DNA of 64,000 nt, taken from contig CATKHK010000018.1 of NCBI GenBank assembly GCA_949751835.1, positions 310,001-374,000 on the forward strand. Direction: 5' to 3'. Under the pieces are notes generated by a model. The model had not been told where the DNA came from and made no database searches. It saw nothing but the letters and a program-made list of their open reading frames with translations. Below are positions 20,655-30,478 of the stretch, one piece after another (position 1 is the stretch's first letter; each line of letters begins with the position of its first letter). The translations under genes were made by a program, and so were the position numbers. Source of the DNA: Blepharisma japonicum (taxonomy: Eukaryota > Ciliophora > Heterotrichea > Heterotrichida > Blepharismidae).

Positions 20655-20815
20655 TAAGTATCCTAAATTATTCACATCATAAACTATTAATAGTCCATTT
20701 TTCCCACTATAATACTCTGGCGCAATAGTATAATATCTATTTTTTGGAGAGATACCTTGCCTATCTTTTATTATCCATATAGATCAAGCCAAATTTTAAT
20801 TGAATATTTAGCTCT
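20655..20815 (-). pseudogene. Rab pseudogene fragment (switch II to beta-4 region)
   Basis: The complement reads NRYYTIAPEYYSGKNGLLIVYDVNN, matching the Rab stretch ERYHAIVSAHYRRAIGALLVYDI of the intact gene. The segment before it (IQLKFGLIYMD...) corresponds to VKAQIWDTAGQ but carries stops and lost residues. At the DNA level, catcataaactattaatag parallels tatcatagactagtaatg in the intact gene. P-loop and C-terminus are not found, so this is a remnant. Confidence 0.7.
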
Positions 20816-21004
20816 TATGGCAGACAATTTAAAAAATAGATCAAGAATCTGACATATATCTTGGTATCAAATTGATTTCTTGCAAATGTCATATTAAAAA
20901 TTATTAATTAGCAAGCTTAAGCAAATTCAAAAAGCTGCAAGATATTATTCAGAACAAATCTTAACCTCCCTAATAATCAGTTTCAATTTTTGCTTATTTA
21001 TTTA

Positions 21005-21272
21005 CTTTCCAACACCATAAATTTAGCTCAAAGTACTTGCAATTTCCTTTAACACATAATCACCATACAGATGACATTCTTTTATTTCCTAATTCTTATA
21101 TCAGCTTGAAATCTTATCTAATTTGCTTTGTTGAATGAAATCAAATTTTGTTTCAAAGTCAGGATGCTTAAAGTGCAAAGTAAGTTGAGAACTAGCAATT
21201 CAAATAAATACATTTAGTTATTTCATCTGGGAATAGTTCCTAGTTTCTGAATTTTGACATCTAAAACTGTTT
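21005..21272 (-). pseudogene. WDR44-like pseudogene fragment
   Basis: DNA similarity to two parts of the intact WDR44-like gene. The left part (ccataaatttagctcaaag, acttgcaatttcctttaaca) matches the 3' end of that gene at 22120-22180. The right part (tcaggatgcttaaagtgcaa, then atctaaaactg) matches 22860-22985. About 650 bp of the middle is missing and the frame is broken, so this is a decayed, internally deleted copy. It lies immediately upstream (on the complement) of the Rab fragment at 20655-20815, the same order as the intact pair. Confidence 0.7.
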
Positions 21273-21564
21273 AGTATTGTATTGCGAAATTGAAAGAATG
21301 AGACAAAAAGGAAAATTAAAATGAAGAAACAAAATAAAAAATTGGCGAAGGCAAATGATAAAGTGCTTGATTTTGAGAACTTTTATATTCTAATTGACAG
21401 GGTTTAAATTTCTCAACTGTAATTATTTCATAATAATCCTACTTTAAATATTATTTTATTTCAATTATTTTGGTTACTTTTAAAGAATAAAAAGTTAAAT
21501 AGTATTACCTAATTGATAATTTTATGTTTTATTTATCTTAAATGATAAAGGTTTTTATATGAAT

Positions 21565-22088
21565 TTCTTTTTTCTCTAAGCTAATATAAATCTCTTCTAA
21601 AGCATTATCAAAAGTTTCGTTCAGCATAGTAGATGCTTAGGCAAACAACAGATATTCAATTCTTACAAATTCTCTAGCTTATTCAGTATCTGCTTCTTTT
21701 AATTTAGGATTTTTAATAGTCAAATTGTTTTATTTCCTAAAAGCATGATAATGGCATCTGGCTAATTCTTCGAGTCTATATTGCAGGTTCCCAAAAGATC
21801 TTGCACTTGCAATAACATAAACTTATAGTGTTCCAATAGCTTTCCTTAAGTGCGCAGGAAACATAGTACTATATCTTTCTTGCTCTCTAGTCTCTAAATA
21901 TTGTGTATATCTCTCTTTTTTCAGATTAGAGTGACGCTACTTTCTAAAAATTCAGCTCCAATCGCAGGATGACTAGAATTAAGAAAAAAGTTTTGATATC
22001 TTGATAATGCATTAGTTTTCCCTATAAAAATTTTCTATTAAACTATTTTTCAGGAAAAATCATAGACTTCCTCAGAATCAGTTTCCAT
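21565..22088 (-). pseudogene. Rab11-like pseudogene
   Basis: Nearly full-length but broken relative of the intact Rab11 gene. It starts METDSEEVYDFS, aligning with MNSAPEEDYDFLY. The P-loop is damaged (GKTN remains but the GDTSV part is lost). Blocks matching switch II, the NKxD region (agcatgataatggcatctgg) and the C-terminal helix follow in the same order as in 19356-20006. Multiple stops and frame changes run throughout. Its start lies only 22 bp from the stop codon of the WDR44-like gene. Confidence 0.85.
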
Positions 22089-22110
22089 TTTATATAATAA
22101 ATTAATTAAT

Positions 22111-23529
22111 TTACATTCCTGCAATCCTAAATTTATTGTAAAACACTTGTAATTTTCCTTCACAAGCAACTACCATTATATGAGTGACTATGTTATCACT
22201 TCTTGCTCTCTTATTACGAGATTGGACATCTTTAACAATTTTATCAGGTGCAAAAGCTGCAGAGCAAAATGACTTGTTTTTAGATATTGGGAAATATTCG
22301 TAGCTATAATTTTTAAAGTTCTTTTTTCTTGAATAAAGAGGATTAATTTTAGGGGCCCATGTACAATAAGTGTTCCAAAGGTAAACATTCCCATTTTCTG
22401 AACCTGATATAACATGAATTAAATTATGCGAAAAATTCGGTTTCAATGGAAATTTCTCATTAACAAAACCTTTGTATTTTTGCTTAAGTGTGAAATCTTT
22501 TAAGTTATAAAGCCTCATCCTTGAGTCATTGGTTGTTATCAACGCTAGCTCATCATCTAGAAAATCAAAGCCTGTGACTTTCCGTCCTGCCTTTTTCCTA
22601 CCCCAGCTGTTTTTGCAGTTAATTTGTGTAAGTAAATTCATTTCTATGCAAGGCTCATACATGAGGACTTGGCCATGTAAGCATCCAATAAGGACTAAAT
22701 CTCCATTTGGAGTAAAAGCTCCTGCAGTAATTAACTCAGGAGTTTTAGTTGAGCTTATAAGTGTATAGCTAGGGATATTTCAGACCCTGATAGTCTTATC
22801 GTTACAGCCTGTCAGGATATAATTTGCATTAACCGGATGAAAACAAGCACAGGTTACAACTTCAGGGTGCTTAAACTGTAAAAGAGGTCGGGAGTCTCCA
22901 ATACTTCATATAAAGACATTCCAATCTTCACCTGCTGACAGAAAAAATCCCGAGCCTCTTGCCCATGAAATATCTAAAACTGTCCGATTGTGGCCTTTCA
23001 TGACATTATAAGGGATTTCGCAAAATAAATTTTGTGGTCCGTACGGTCTTTGTTTTGAAACTTCATAAAGCTTGATTTCTGGATTTTCTCCTCCAACTGC
23101 TAAAAATCTGCCATCTGGGCTGAATTTTAATATCCATATTTTATTGTGAATGTTCTCATCAACATCAATTACTTGAATTTTTTCAGACTCAGCAAATTCG
23201 AAAAAGTCCTTATGCTGCTTTTTTATAATATTTCTTATTGATGGATTCGGTAATAAATCTGGCTCTTTATGTGACATTGAGTTATATGTTGAATATTCTG
23301 ATAGAGATATACGAGGTGATGAAAAATCAGAGAGAGAAAGACGGGGAGTGGAATCGTAGAAAGGATTATGAGAATTGTCAGATTGGTTACTTTCTGAGCC
23401 TGTATGACTCAGTACATCTGAAAATTTGAATCATGGGGATTCAGCACTTGATGTGCTTGATCTCATCTGTTCAGTTGTTTCGAATGCGTCAAAAAATTCT
23501 TCTTCGTCGCTTACACCAGGAGTTTCCAT
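22111..23529 (-). CDS. WDR44: WDR44-like WD40 protein, putative Rab11 effector
   Basis: A 472-residue protein. Residues 1-110 are Ser/acidic and low complexity, then WD40 repeats from about 115 (IHNKIWILKFSPDGRFLAVG). It shows the WDR44-specific blocks RKKAGRKVTGFDFL, NDSRMRLYNLKDFTLKQKYKGF and NFSHNLIHVISGSENGNVYLW, close to human GRKITGIEPL, NDSRIRLYDLRDLSLSMKYKGY and SFSHDFTYLVSGSEDKYVYIW. Animal WDR44 binds GTP-Rab11 through a region before the repeats. At least three TGA codons read as Trp (SPW, FIW, VWNIP). A Rab11 gene and relics of this pair lie just downstream, and the context supports a functional link. Confidence 0.87.
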
Positions 23530-23781
23530 TTAATGATTTATTATCAAGACTAAAATGTGCTAAATTTCTCCTATTATAGTGGTATTAATCTATCTGCAGA
23601 GGTGAAAATATTAGGTTGGAGAAAATTCCATTTATATTGCATTTTTTATTAATGAATTAAATATGAAATATTTCTTAGCTTTAAAAGGTTTTTTACAAAA
23701 TACGAATATTTAGAATTTTGAGCTTAAAGTTAAGCTTTTTTCACTGACTATATTTATTTTTATTTATAACTGATTTTTAAA

Positions 23782-24864
23782 ATGAGTTTTGACAAACCAT
23801 TCAGCTCTAGATATGAGTTTTCCAACCGTTATGACAATTTAAACCAGCAAAGATCTTCCCAGGATTATAACCCTAGGACATCAAATAGCCAGCTATCACA
23901 CAACTCCCCACAAGAAAGTTTAAGATCTTCCTTGGAAAATCGATTTTACCCAGCATCTCCTGAAGCATCTCGCCAAGAAATGAAAACCAATTATGAGAGA
24001 GGAATAAGGACTTCTAATGATAATCTCTCAATTCAAGAAATTCAGCAGCAACGCAGTCTTGATATCCTTAGATCAAATATAAAAGATCTCGAGCTACAGG
24101 ACCAGCAAAATGAAGAAAAACATGAACTTGAAAAAGCTAGGCTCAAGCACGAATATGAGATCAAAATCGAAAACCTAAATAGAGACCTAGAAAATCAAAT
24201 TCGGACCAAAAACTCCAAATTAAGAGATATCGAATATACAATTGAAAGAGAGCAAAAAGCTTGGGAACAGCAAAAAAGAGAAATGAATCTACAGTTGCAA
24301 AGACTAAATGAGGAAACTGATGAGCTAAATGTAAAGGCGTTAAGAGATAATGATGAAATAAGGTATATACGAAGCCAAATTGAAGGCAGTCAACTAGAAG
24401 CACAAAAATTAGAAAGAGAAAGAAACTTGATCATAGAAAAGCATGAAAATGAGAAAAGAAGCACAATGGAAAGGCATGGATTTTCTATGAAGGAAATGCA
24501 TATAAGAATTCAGGAATATGACGAAAAAATTATGAACCTTGAAATTGAAATTGCAGAAACCAGAAAACAAATAGCAAAAAATGCAGAGGAGTCTGAATTG
24601 ATAATAAATGAATTGGAAAATAAAATTGAGAGCGCTGAAAATACGATAAAAATCCAAATGCAAGATATTTCAAGACTTAAAAATTCAAGAGATGAAGCAA
24701 AAACAGAATGCCAAATACTAAGCAATGAAGTATCTATGATGGAGTCTCAGATAGCAAAAACTCAAAATACAAACTCTGCAATGAAAGATGACATTGCTCG
24801 TCTTAATAGGTTGATTTATGGAAAAGGGGTCTCTCCAAGAAAACCCAGACAAAAACATATTTAA
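23782..24864 (+). CDS. Long coiled-coil protein of unknown function
   Basis: A 360-residue protein. The first 85 residues are Ser/Asn/Gln/Arg-rich and look disordered (FSSRYEFSNRYDNLNQQRSS). From about 88 to 345 it is an almost uninterrupted coiled coil rich in Glu, Lys, Gln and Leu. The tail is basic (GVSPRKPRQKHI). This layout fits a cytoskeletal or basal-body component, but no family is recognised. It is divergent from the WDR44-like gene (252 bp between starts). Confidence 0.65.
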   Translation: MSFDKPFSSRYEFSNRYDNLNQQRSSQDYNPRTSNSQLSHNSPQESLRSSLENRFYPASPEASRQEMKTNYERGIRTSNDNLSIQEIQQQRSLDILRSNIKDLELQDQQNEEKHELEKARLKHEYEIKIENLNRDLENQIRTKNSKLRDIEYTIEREQKAWEQQKREMNLQLQRLNEETDELNVKALRDNDEIRYIRSQIEGSQLEAQKLERERNLIIEKHENEKRSTMERHGFSMKEMHIRIQEYDEKIMNLEIEIAETRKQIAKNAEESELIINELENKIESAENTIKIQMQDISRLKNSRDEAKTECQILSNEVSMMESQIAKTQNTNSAMKDDIARLNRLIYGKGVSPRKPRQKHI

Positions 24865-24960
24865 ATATTAAAAAAAGCTTATATTACTCTATTAAAATTA
24901 TTAGAATGATTATTTATGATGAGAAATAATAAATAACTATATTGAAAAAATCTGTTAAAA

Positions 24961-25773
24961 ATGAATATGAATATCCACCTAAAATCATTTGATTTCGAAA
25001 ATTCATTGACCTCAAATTCTAATCAGAGATTTCTTGTACCTTTAGGTGCTTATAATCCTAGAACCAGCATTTCTCAAGAAAAATCTGCGAAGCCTAGACT
25101 ACGCAATTTGAGCAGTTCAAAAGAAAACGAAGACCATATAGAATCAATCAAAACACGCCCATCAACTGCATCAGAAAAGCAAAAGCTACGAGAAATAATA
25201 AAACGCTGCAAAAGACATGAAAAATCCCAAGAAATCTTATCGTTTCACAAATGCCCTGATTTAATTGAATTTCCGAAGTTTCCTGAAAGAAATTTAAATC
25301 ACCGTAAACACAATTCCTTTCTCCATAAAGCCCAAGCATCGCTAAAACTAAGAAATTTTAAGCTTGACCAGTCCCAAAATCCAGAAATTGCTTACATTCA
25401 TTATCAGCCTGTTTCTTTAGAAAGCACATCTTTTAGATTCACAGAAAAATACAAAAAAATCAAAGAGGAAGCAGATTTCCCACGTCGTATTTTTAAAACT
25501 TCTACAAGAAGAACGCTTTCTAATCATTTAACATTAAAAGAACAAACAGATTCTTCTGATATTTTGAGAATTAATAAATGCCCTTCACTGAATTCTACTA
25601 GAAGTAAGTCAGTGCCAAGGAAAACAAGGAGCATTTCAAGGGCCGCTTCAGATGTACAGACTGAAACAAATGATGAAGAAATAGAGATTCAATACTCAAA
25701 CTTCGCAATTTATGAAAAAGAAAGCCAAGAAGAAGAAAGCCCAATAAGAAGAGAGCCTAGGTATTTAATGTAA
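24961..25773 (+). CDS. Basic, Ser/Arg-rich protein of unknown function
   Basis: A 270-residue protein, mostly low-complexity basic sequence with dispersed Cys-Pro motifs (HKCPDLIEFPKFPER and NKCPSLNSTRSKSVPRK) that look like an internal repeat K-C-P-x-L. No domain is recognised. Its TAA stop is separated by only 6 nt from the TAA stop of the convergent gene at 25780. Confidence 0.6.
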   Translation: MNMNIHLKSFDFENSLTSNSNQRFLVPLGAYNPRTSISQEKSAKPRLRNLSSSKENEDHIESIKTRPSTASEKQKLREIIKRCKRHEKSQEILSFHKCPDLIEFPKFPERNLNHRKHNSFLHKAQASLKLRNFKLDQSQNPEIAYIHYQPVSLESTSFRFTEKYKKIKEEADFPRRIFKTSTRRTLSNHLTLKEQTDSSDILRINKCPSLNSTRSKSVPRKTRSISRAASDVQTETNDEEIEIQYSNFAIYEKESQEEESPIRREPRYLM

Positions 25774-25779
25774 AATAGA

Positions 25780-26598
25780 TTAGTGACAGTAATATTCTGT
25801 TGTATCAGCGATATCTTTTACACGTTGAAGTTTTTCTGCGAAAGTTTTTGAGTGGTGCTCAATAACAATTAATTGGTCTTTGGCTTCGAATCTTCTGCTT
25901 TTGTCGATACTCATATGACTTTCTAATTGAGGGAGTTTTTGATTTCTCGAAAGAGTGCTTTGATTTCTCTTATGGTTTTTATTTTTAGAGTTTAGGCTTA
26001 TGCTTTCTTTAATCGGAATTGTGGAATACAGAGTCATTTTTGACTTTGGAGAAATTTCGATGATATAAGGTTTGTATAATAAATGATCATCCATATTTAA
26101 ACTTCTATTAAGGTTTCTTCTGCCTAATGAGCTTTTAATATCCCGAAAGTGGATTGAAGGAATTCCTTTGCCTTCAATAGTTACTGATCTGTCCGTAAAG
26201 CTAGACTGAGAGTTGTTTATATTCTCTTTTGTTTTTGAGAAGGATGTAGGTTTATCGGAAAATTTTTTATATGTTGTTTGATTTGGGAAAAATGCAGTTT
26301 GAGGGCCTTCTCCTAAAATATCTGTCAAGAAGGAAGGAAGCATTGATGGCTTTTTTTCAAGGCTAGATTTCCTACCTGTTTTTATTTGAGGCTTATCTAC
26401 TTGTTGAAAAGTAAAAATTGGCTTATTGGATTTAGACGTGCCAGTTAAATATGATTGAATTGGAGCAGGATCTATTTTAGTCTTAGTAACAAAGGTAGTC
26501 ATTGGATTTTCTAGTTGAACAAGTTTTCCAGGAGTCACTGCAGAGGGATAGCTGATTATCGAAAAATCCCCATTTAAATGCTTTGAGTTGATCATCAT
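25780..26598 (-). CDS. Basic low-complexity protein of unknown function
   Basis: A 272-residue Ser/Lys/Thr-rich protein starting MMINSKHLNGDFSIISYPSA, with no recognised domain and probably disordered. Convergent with the gene at 24961-25773, with a 6-nt gap between stops. Upstream, the RING gene ends 42 bp away on the same strand. Confidence 0.6.
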   Translation of the reverse strand: MMINSKHLNGDFSIISYPSAVTPGKLVQLENPMTTFVTKTKIDPAPIQSYLTGTSKSNKPIFTFQQVDKPQIKTGRKSSLEKKPSMLPSFLTDILGEGPQTAFFPNQTTYKKFSDKPTSFSKTKENINNSQSSFTDRSVTIEGKGIPSIHFRDIKSSLGRRNLNRSLNMDDHLLYKPYIIEISPKSKMTLYSTIPIKESISLNSKNKNHKRNQSTLSRNQKLPQLESHMSIDKSRRFEAKDQLIVIEHHSKTFAEKLQRVKDIADTTEYYCH

Positions 26599-26640
26599 TT
26601 TGCACTCACAATATTTATTAACAATTTATAATTAATTTCT

Positions 26641-27630
26641 TTATTGATGCAACTTAATCCCGAATTGTACAAATCTGCAATCTCCATGAATCATAGAGTA
26701 TTTTTCAAAGACTTCAAAGACATCTAACTCAAATGCACAGATACTTCGAATTATATCGGATTGGTCAATATGCATAGGAGTTCCTGACGTGAAGAGGATT
26801 GTGTTTCCTTCTCGGTATTCGACTTGATCACCTTGCAGGCAGCTTGATAATCCAAAAACTGAGACTTTTGGAACTAAAAGCTGCAGCTGCACACTTAACT
26901 GTTGCTCTGATCTCAGAATAAAGAGAAACGACCGAGTGCTTGTTCTATACAAGAACTCGAGTAGTAGTTTTGTACCTTGAATATTTAAAATATAAATATA
27001 ATATAACGATGTAAAGCACGGCAAACTGTGTATAGATTTCAATGGCTTTTCCAGATCTCTCAAATTAAACTGTATTTGTGCATGTGGCAGCACAATTGCG
27101 TCACTTAAGCTTGATATTTCAGCCACGTGATGGCATTCAATATAATGTGCAAATATCGCGTTAGAGTATTCACTATAAAATCCGCATCTATTTTCCCCAG
27201 TTTCATACGAACAATAATGAATTCTGTTAACTCCACAGGTCTTTTTGTGCCTGGAAAGCTCAGACATCCGAACTTGTTGTCCACATAACTCACATAAAAG
27301 TGAGATCATACCTAAGATTTCTTCAATTTGGTGATTACGCACCATATCTCGTTTACAATAAAAGCAGGTGTTTTTCTTTCTCATACAATTTCCACAGATT
27401 TTTACTTCATGGTGAGTTGTGCATGAGAATACATAGTCACTGAAAGGATCAGCACAATAGTTACAGACGAGGTAGTTGATACATTCAGGCCTAAGAGAGA
27501 AAGATTGAGGGCTGAGGGATGAAGGGGTGCTTGAATGAGATGCTGAGCTTTGCTTAGATTGAGAAGAGTAAGGCATTGGAGTTCCTATTCGAGGATGGGC
27601 ATTAGGTATTGGCGTGCTACAGTTCCACAT
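26641..27630 (-). CDS. RING/SIAH-type zinc-finger protein, putative E3 ubiquitin ligase
   Basis: A 329-residue protein. After a Ser/Pro-rich leader, a RING-like Cys pattern spans about 56-92 (C56, C59, C70, a His pair at 73-74, C79, C82, C89, C92). A second group follows at 113-132 (C-X2-C...H-X3-C) and a third at 140-166 (C...C...H-X3-C). This RING plus two-zinc layout is that of the SIAH/SINA family, whose members ubiquitinate proteins bound by a C-terminal beta domain. The C-terminal 160 residues here are beta-rich (LYYIYILNIQGTKLLLEFLY), consistent with such a domain but too diverged to assert. No TGA codons. Confidence 0.75.
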   Translation of the reverse strand: MWNCSTPIPNAHPRIGTPMPYSSQSKQSSASHSSTPSSLSPQSFSLRPECINYLVCNYCADPFSDYVFSCTTHHEVKICGNCMRKKNTCFYCKRDMVRNHQIEEILGMISLLCELCGQQVRMSELSRHKKTCGVNRIHYCSYETGENRCGFYSEYSNAIFAHYIECHHVAEISSLSDAIVLPHAQIQFNLRDLEKPLKSIHSLPCFTSLYYIYILNIQGTKLLLEFLYRTSTRSFLFILRSEQQLSVQLQLLVPKVSVFGLSSCLQGDQVEYREGNTILFTSGTPMHIDQSDIIRSICAFELDVFEVFEKYSMIHGDCRFVQFGIKLHQ

Positions 27631-27928
27631 TTAAATTTAATTTTCCTAAAGCCCCGGATTATATTGTTGTGAGTGTCTACTATATAATAAAAATGCAAAT
27701 TTACAAATTTATAGGTTTTTTTAGTCTTTTTTCTAGTTTTTCACATAACACATTACTTGAAAAATTATTGCACGTATTAAAACGTTTGTTGTGAAATATC
27801 AAAATGCCTTATTTCGTATATTAATCGATATCAAATAAAAATTTCCCAATTTCAAACATAAAAACCAGTTATTATAAGATTTATTAAACTGGTGATAAAT
27901 ATGCTGAAATAATTAATTATTACATATA

Positions 27929-28390
27929 ATGGATTCAAGTAGTTACATTGATATCCATATCGATACCAAACTTAACTGAAAACGTCACCAACTAATTCAT
28001 CAGTCCAGACTAGAGAAAATCAAAAATTCACCACCAATTGTTCCCAGCCCTAGCTCCTCTCTTCTTGACTTACAAAAAACAAAAGACAGAACTAAAGCTC
28101 ATTATCAAAAAGAATATATTGAAAAAATCAAGCAACAAAATAACGCTCTGCTTGATAGACTTGTTAAAATTACAACGGCGAGCAAAAATAAACGATCATT
28201 TACTCCAACGTTGAAATCTTTAAACATAAATAAGAGAATAAAAGAGTCTCAAAGGATAACCGAAGAAAATATGAGACTTGCAGACAGAATAAGCCACCGA
28301 AAAAGTACTTTGTCGTTTGGGAGCTGGGAAGATTCTTATAGACAAGCGAGAAAATACAAAAGAAGTATATCAAAAATTCTTCTGCAATAA
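27929..28390 (+). CDS. CFAP97D: CFAP97/Hemingway-domain protein, predicted ciliary
   Basis: A 153-residue protein whose second half matches the CFAP97 (Hemingway, KIAA1430) domain: IKESQRITEENMRLADRISH aligns with the family ITMENQGILKRLVDRK segment, followed by SWEDSYRQARKYKRSISKIL, which aligns with IDWQNSRRYIRNTTRYLL. An earlier helix, YIEKIKQQNNALLDRL, matches the family's first repeat. Family members are small axoneme-associated proteins needed for flagellar structure. One TGA (27977-27979) reads as Trp, and this codon is why the gene is easily missed under the standard code. Confidence 0.8.
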
Positions 28391-28618
28391 TATGAATTTT
28401 TATTAATATTTCTTGTATTTAATTTACAATATTTCATAATGCAGCGGCAATTCCTTGCATAGTATTTAAATTAAATTTATTCGTCAACATAACGATTATT
28501 AAAAATTAATTTATTTATAATTTTTACCATTTATTAAGCACTATTGAATCTTATTCTTTTTAATAATAAGCCTACTGGCTGTTAAAATTTTTAGTAACGA
28601 TACAAAATGATATAAATT

Positions 28619-29557
28619 TTAATTAATTTTTTTTGAAAAATCAATTGTTTTTAAATTTTGAGCTGCTAGCTTTTTACTCAGCTTATCCTGCAGACTTCCA
28701 GGTAAAACTTCTGGAATTTTTATGATTTTTCTCCCAGTTTTTGTGTAGACTAATGAGTTTATTATTAATTGAAAGAAACTCATGATAAACCAATTCAAAA
28801 CGATAGCAGAAGGCATTGTGATAGATACTGGGATTCCAAGAAACGCAAAATATTTAAAATTTTTAGATATAGAGCCATACATTCCAGGAATAGCTGTGCT
28901 ATTTTTAATGTTCAGATAATTGCAGATAGAAATAGCAATTGGAAGAATATAATAAGGATCTGGGATTGCTAAATTTGAAAACCATAAAAATCCATCTGAA
29001 AGAAGAGCTGGGAAATTTTCTGGTGAATTTGACAAATTTTTGAGGGTAAAAAAGAAAGAAATTAAAAATGGGACTTGTGTCAATGAATAAAATTGGACAT
29101 CATTTCTAATTCCATAAGAACTTCTGAGCCTTAAAAAGTCACTTTTCAGCTCTTGCAACTGCTTTACGTTGCCTGATTTCATAAGTGCAGCAGTGTCTCT
29201 ATTATATATGCTCATCTCAGGAGCAAGCATTTTTGTTTTTAGGGCAATAATTTGTGCTCATAATATAATTGGGCTGTATAAAAGTCTAAAACCTACCGAA
29301 AGAGCGATAATTCCAAATCCTATTCCGTAGCCCATGCTATTTATATGCATAAGCGAATCCTATGTAATTATTACAATTGAAAAGTCACGAATTGCTTCAT
29401 AAAATCCTGAAAATAAGCCTATATTTGGCAGTTCTGTGTATTCTGCTAACGGAGGTGTTAAGCCAAGACCAGGAACACTACTCAAATAAAAATCTAAAAG
29501 AGAGCCTTCATGTTTTATAATTGAAAAAGACCTTGTTAAAGCTCTAATCCTGATCAT
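28619..29557 (-). CDS. OXA1: OXA1/YidC-family mitochondrial inner-membrane insertase (one intron)
   Basis: Exons 29557-29375 and 29359-28619 (complement) give 307 residues. After a basic N-terminus (MIRIRALTRSFSIIKH), the OXA1 core follows: GFGIIALSVGFRLLYSPIIL (TM1), a hairpin from KMLAPEMSIYNRDTAALM, then LTQVPFLISFFFTLKNL, WFSNLAIPDPYYILPIA, and VSITMPSAIVLNWFIMS. These correspond to human OXA1 blocks VTQAPIFISFFIALREM and WFQDLTVSDPIYVLPLA. It inserts mitochondrially made and imported proteins into the inner membrane. The Trp in ILWAQ is TGA. Divergent from a START gene (238 bp between starts). Confidence 0.9.
29360..29374 (-). other. 15-nt intron of OXA1 gene
   Basis: On the complement GTAATAATTACATAG, ending in an in-frame TAG if retained. 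Removal keeps the frame and joins the presequence to TM1. Confidence 0.88.
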
Positions 29558-29795
29558 TTTATAATAATTTATTTGTTAAATGTTTTAATTTTAGTTTTTA
29601 TGATCTTCTTGATTAATGATGCTCAAGCTTATTAGGCTTCCTATAAAATCCTGTCTTATAGTTTGACATACTACTATTTTTCCTAACGAAGTAGCTCGAC
29701 TATATAATATTTTTCTAGATAATACTTTTTTCAGCTATGATTAAAATATTCCACTTTTGTCATTGGCGATACAAACTATTAATACTTTTGATAAA

Positions 29796-30419
29796 ATGGA
29801 AAATTCTCTTCTGAACCCTGAAGATATTCATGAAAGCGCTGTTTCATTTCTTGAAACCTTAAACGAAGTAGGTGGCTGGGAAATATATGACGAAAAGGAC
29901 GATATTATCTCTAAAAGACGTCTAGATGACGATGGATATTACATATATAATAGCCATATAATAATTGAATCCACGCCTGAAGTAGCACTTGATATAATTT
30001 TAAACGAAGATAGGCGAAAGCAATACTTTGAGATCCTATTAAAATCATCAGTACTCAAAACATGAGGCGAAAGCATGAAGTTGATTTATATGCAACTTTC
30101 TTATCCTTGGTTTTTGTCAAATAGAGAAGTAATTATTTTGCAAGGAGTAAGCAAAACAGAAGATGAATCAATTTATGTAGCATGGAAAAGTGTGGACGCA
30201 CCAGAAAAACCCGTAGAGAATGGACTTATTAGGGCAAATATTGATATAGGAGGGTTTGCGATAAAAAATGCAGGGGAAAATAAGATCTTTGTTTCATATA
30301 CAATAAAGATTAATTCTCAAGGATTGGTGCCTATTTCAATGAGCAATTACTTAAGCAGACACAATGCACAGGTTATTGCAAAAATTAAAGATTTGATAAA
30401 TCAGCATTATCTTGCATAG
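29796..30419 (+). CDS. START-domain (lipid-binding) protein
   Basis: A 207-residue protein that is almost entirely one START-like domain: GWEIYDEKDDIISKRRLDDD, HIIIESTPEVALDIILNEDR, MKLIYMQLSYPWFLSNREVI, WKSVDAPEKPV...GLIRANIDIGGFAI and MSNYLSRHNAQVIAKIKDL. These are the expected strand/helix blocks (R-E-V-I after the P-W pair, and the C-terminal lid helix). START domains carry sterols or phospholipids; the ligand is not predictable. ATG 29796 is the only ATG in frame near the start. TGA at 30063-30065 reads as Trp. A second, myristoylation-motif START gene lies at 58468. Confidence 0.8.
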
Positions 30420-30478
30420 TAGAAAACAGTTAAGATGACAGGATTTATAATATGATAATTATGATCTAAAATGATGGT

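Noticed and set aside
21565-22088. Rab copy as a working gene with introns
   Set aside because: There are too many stops and frame changes, the P-loop is damaged, and no set of 15-17 nt GT...AG introns repairs it.
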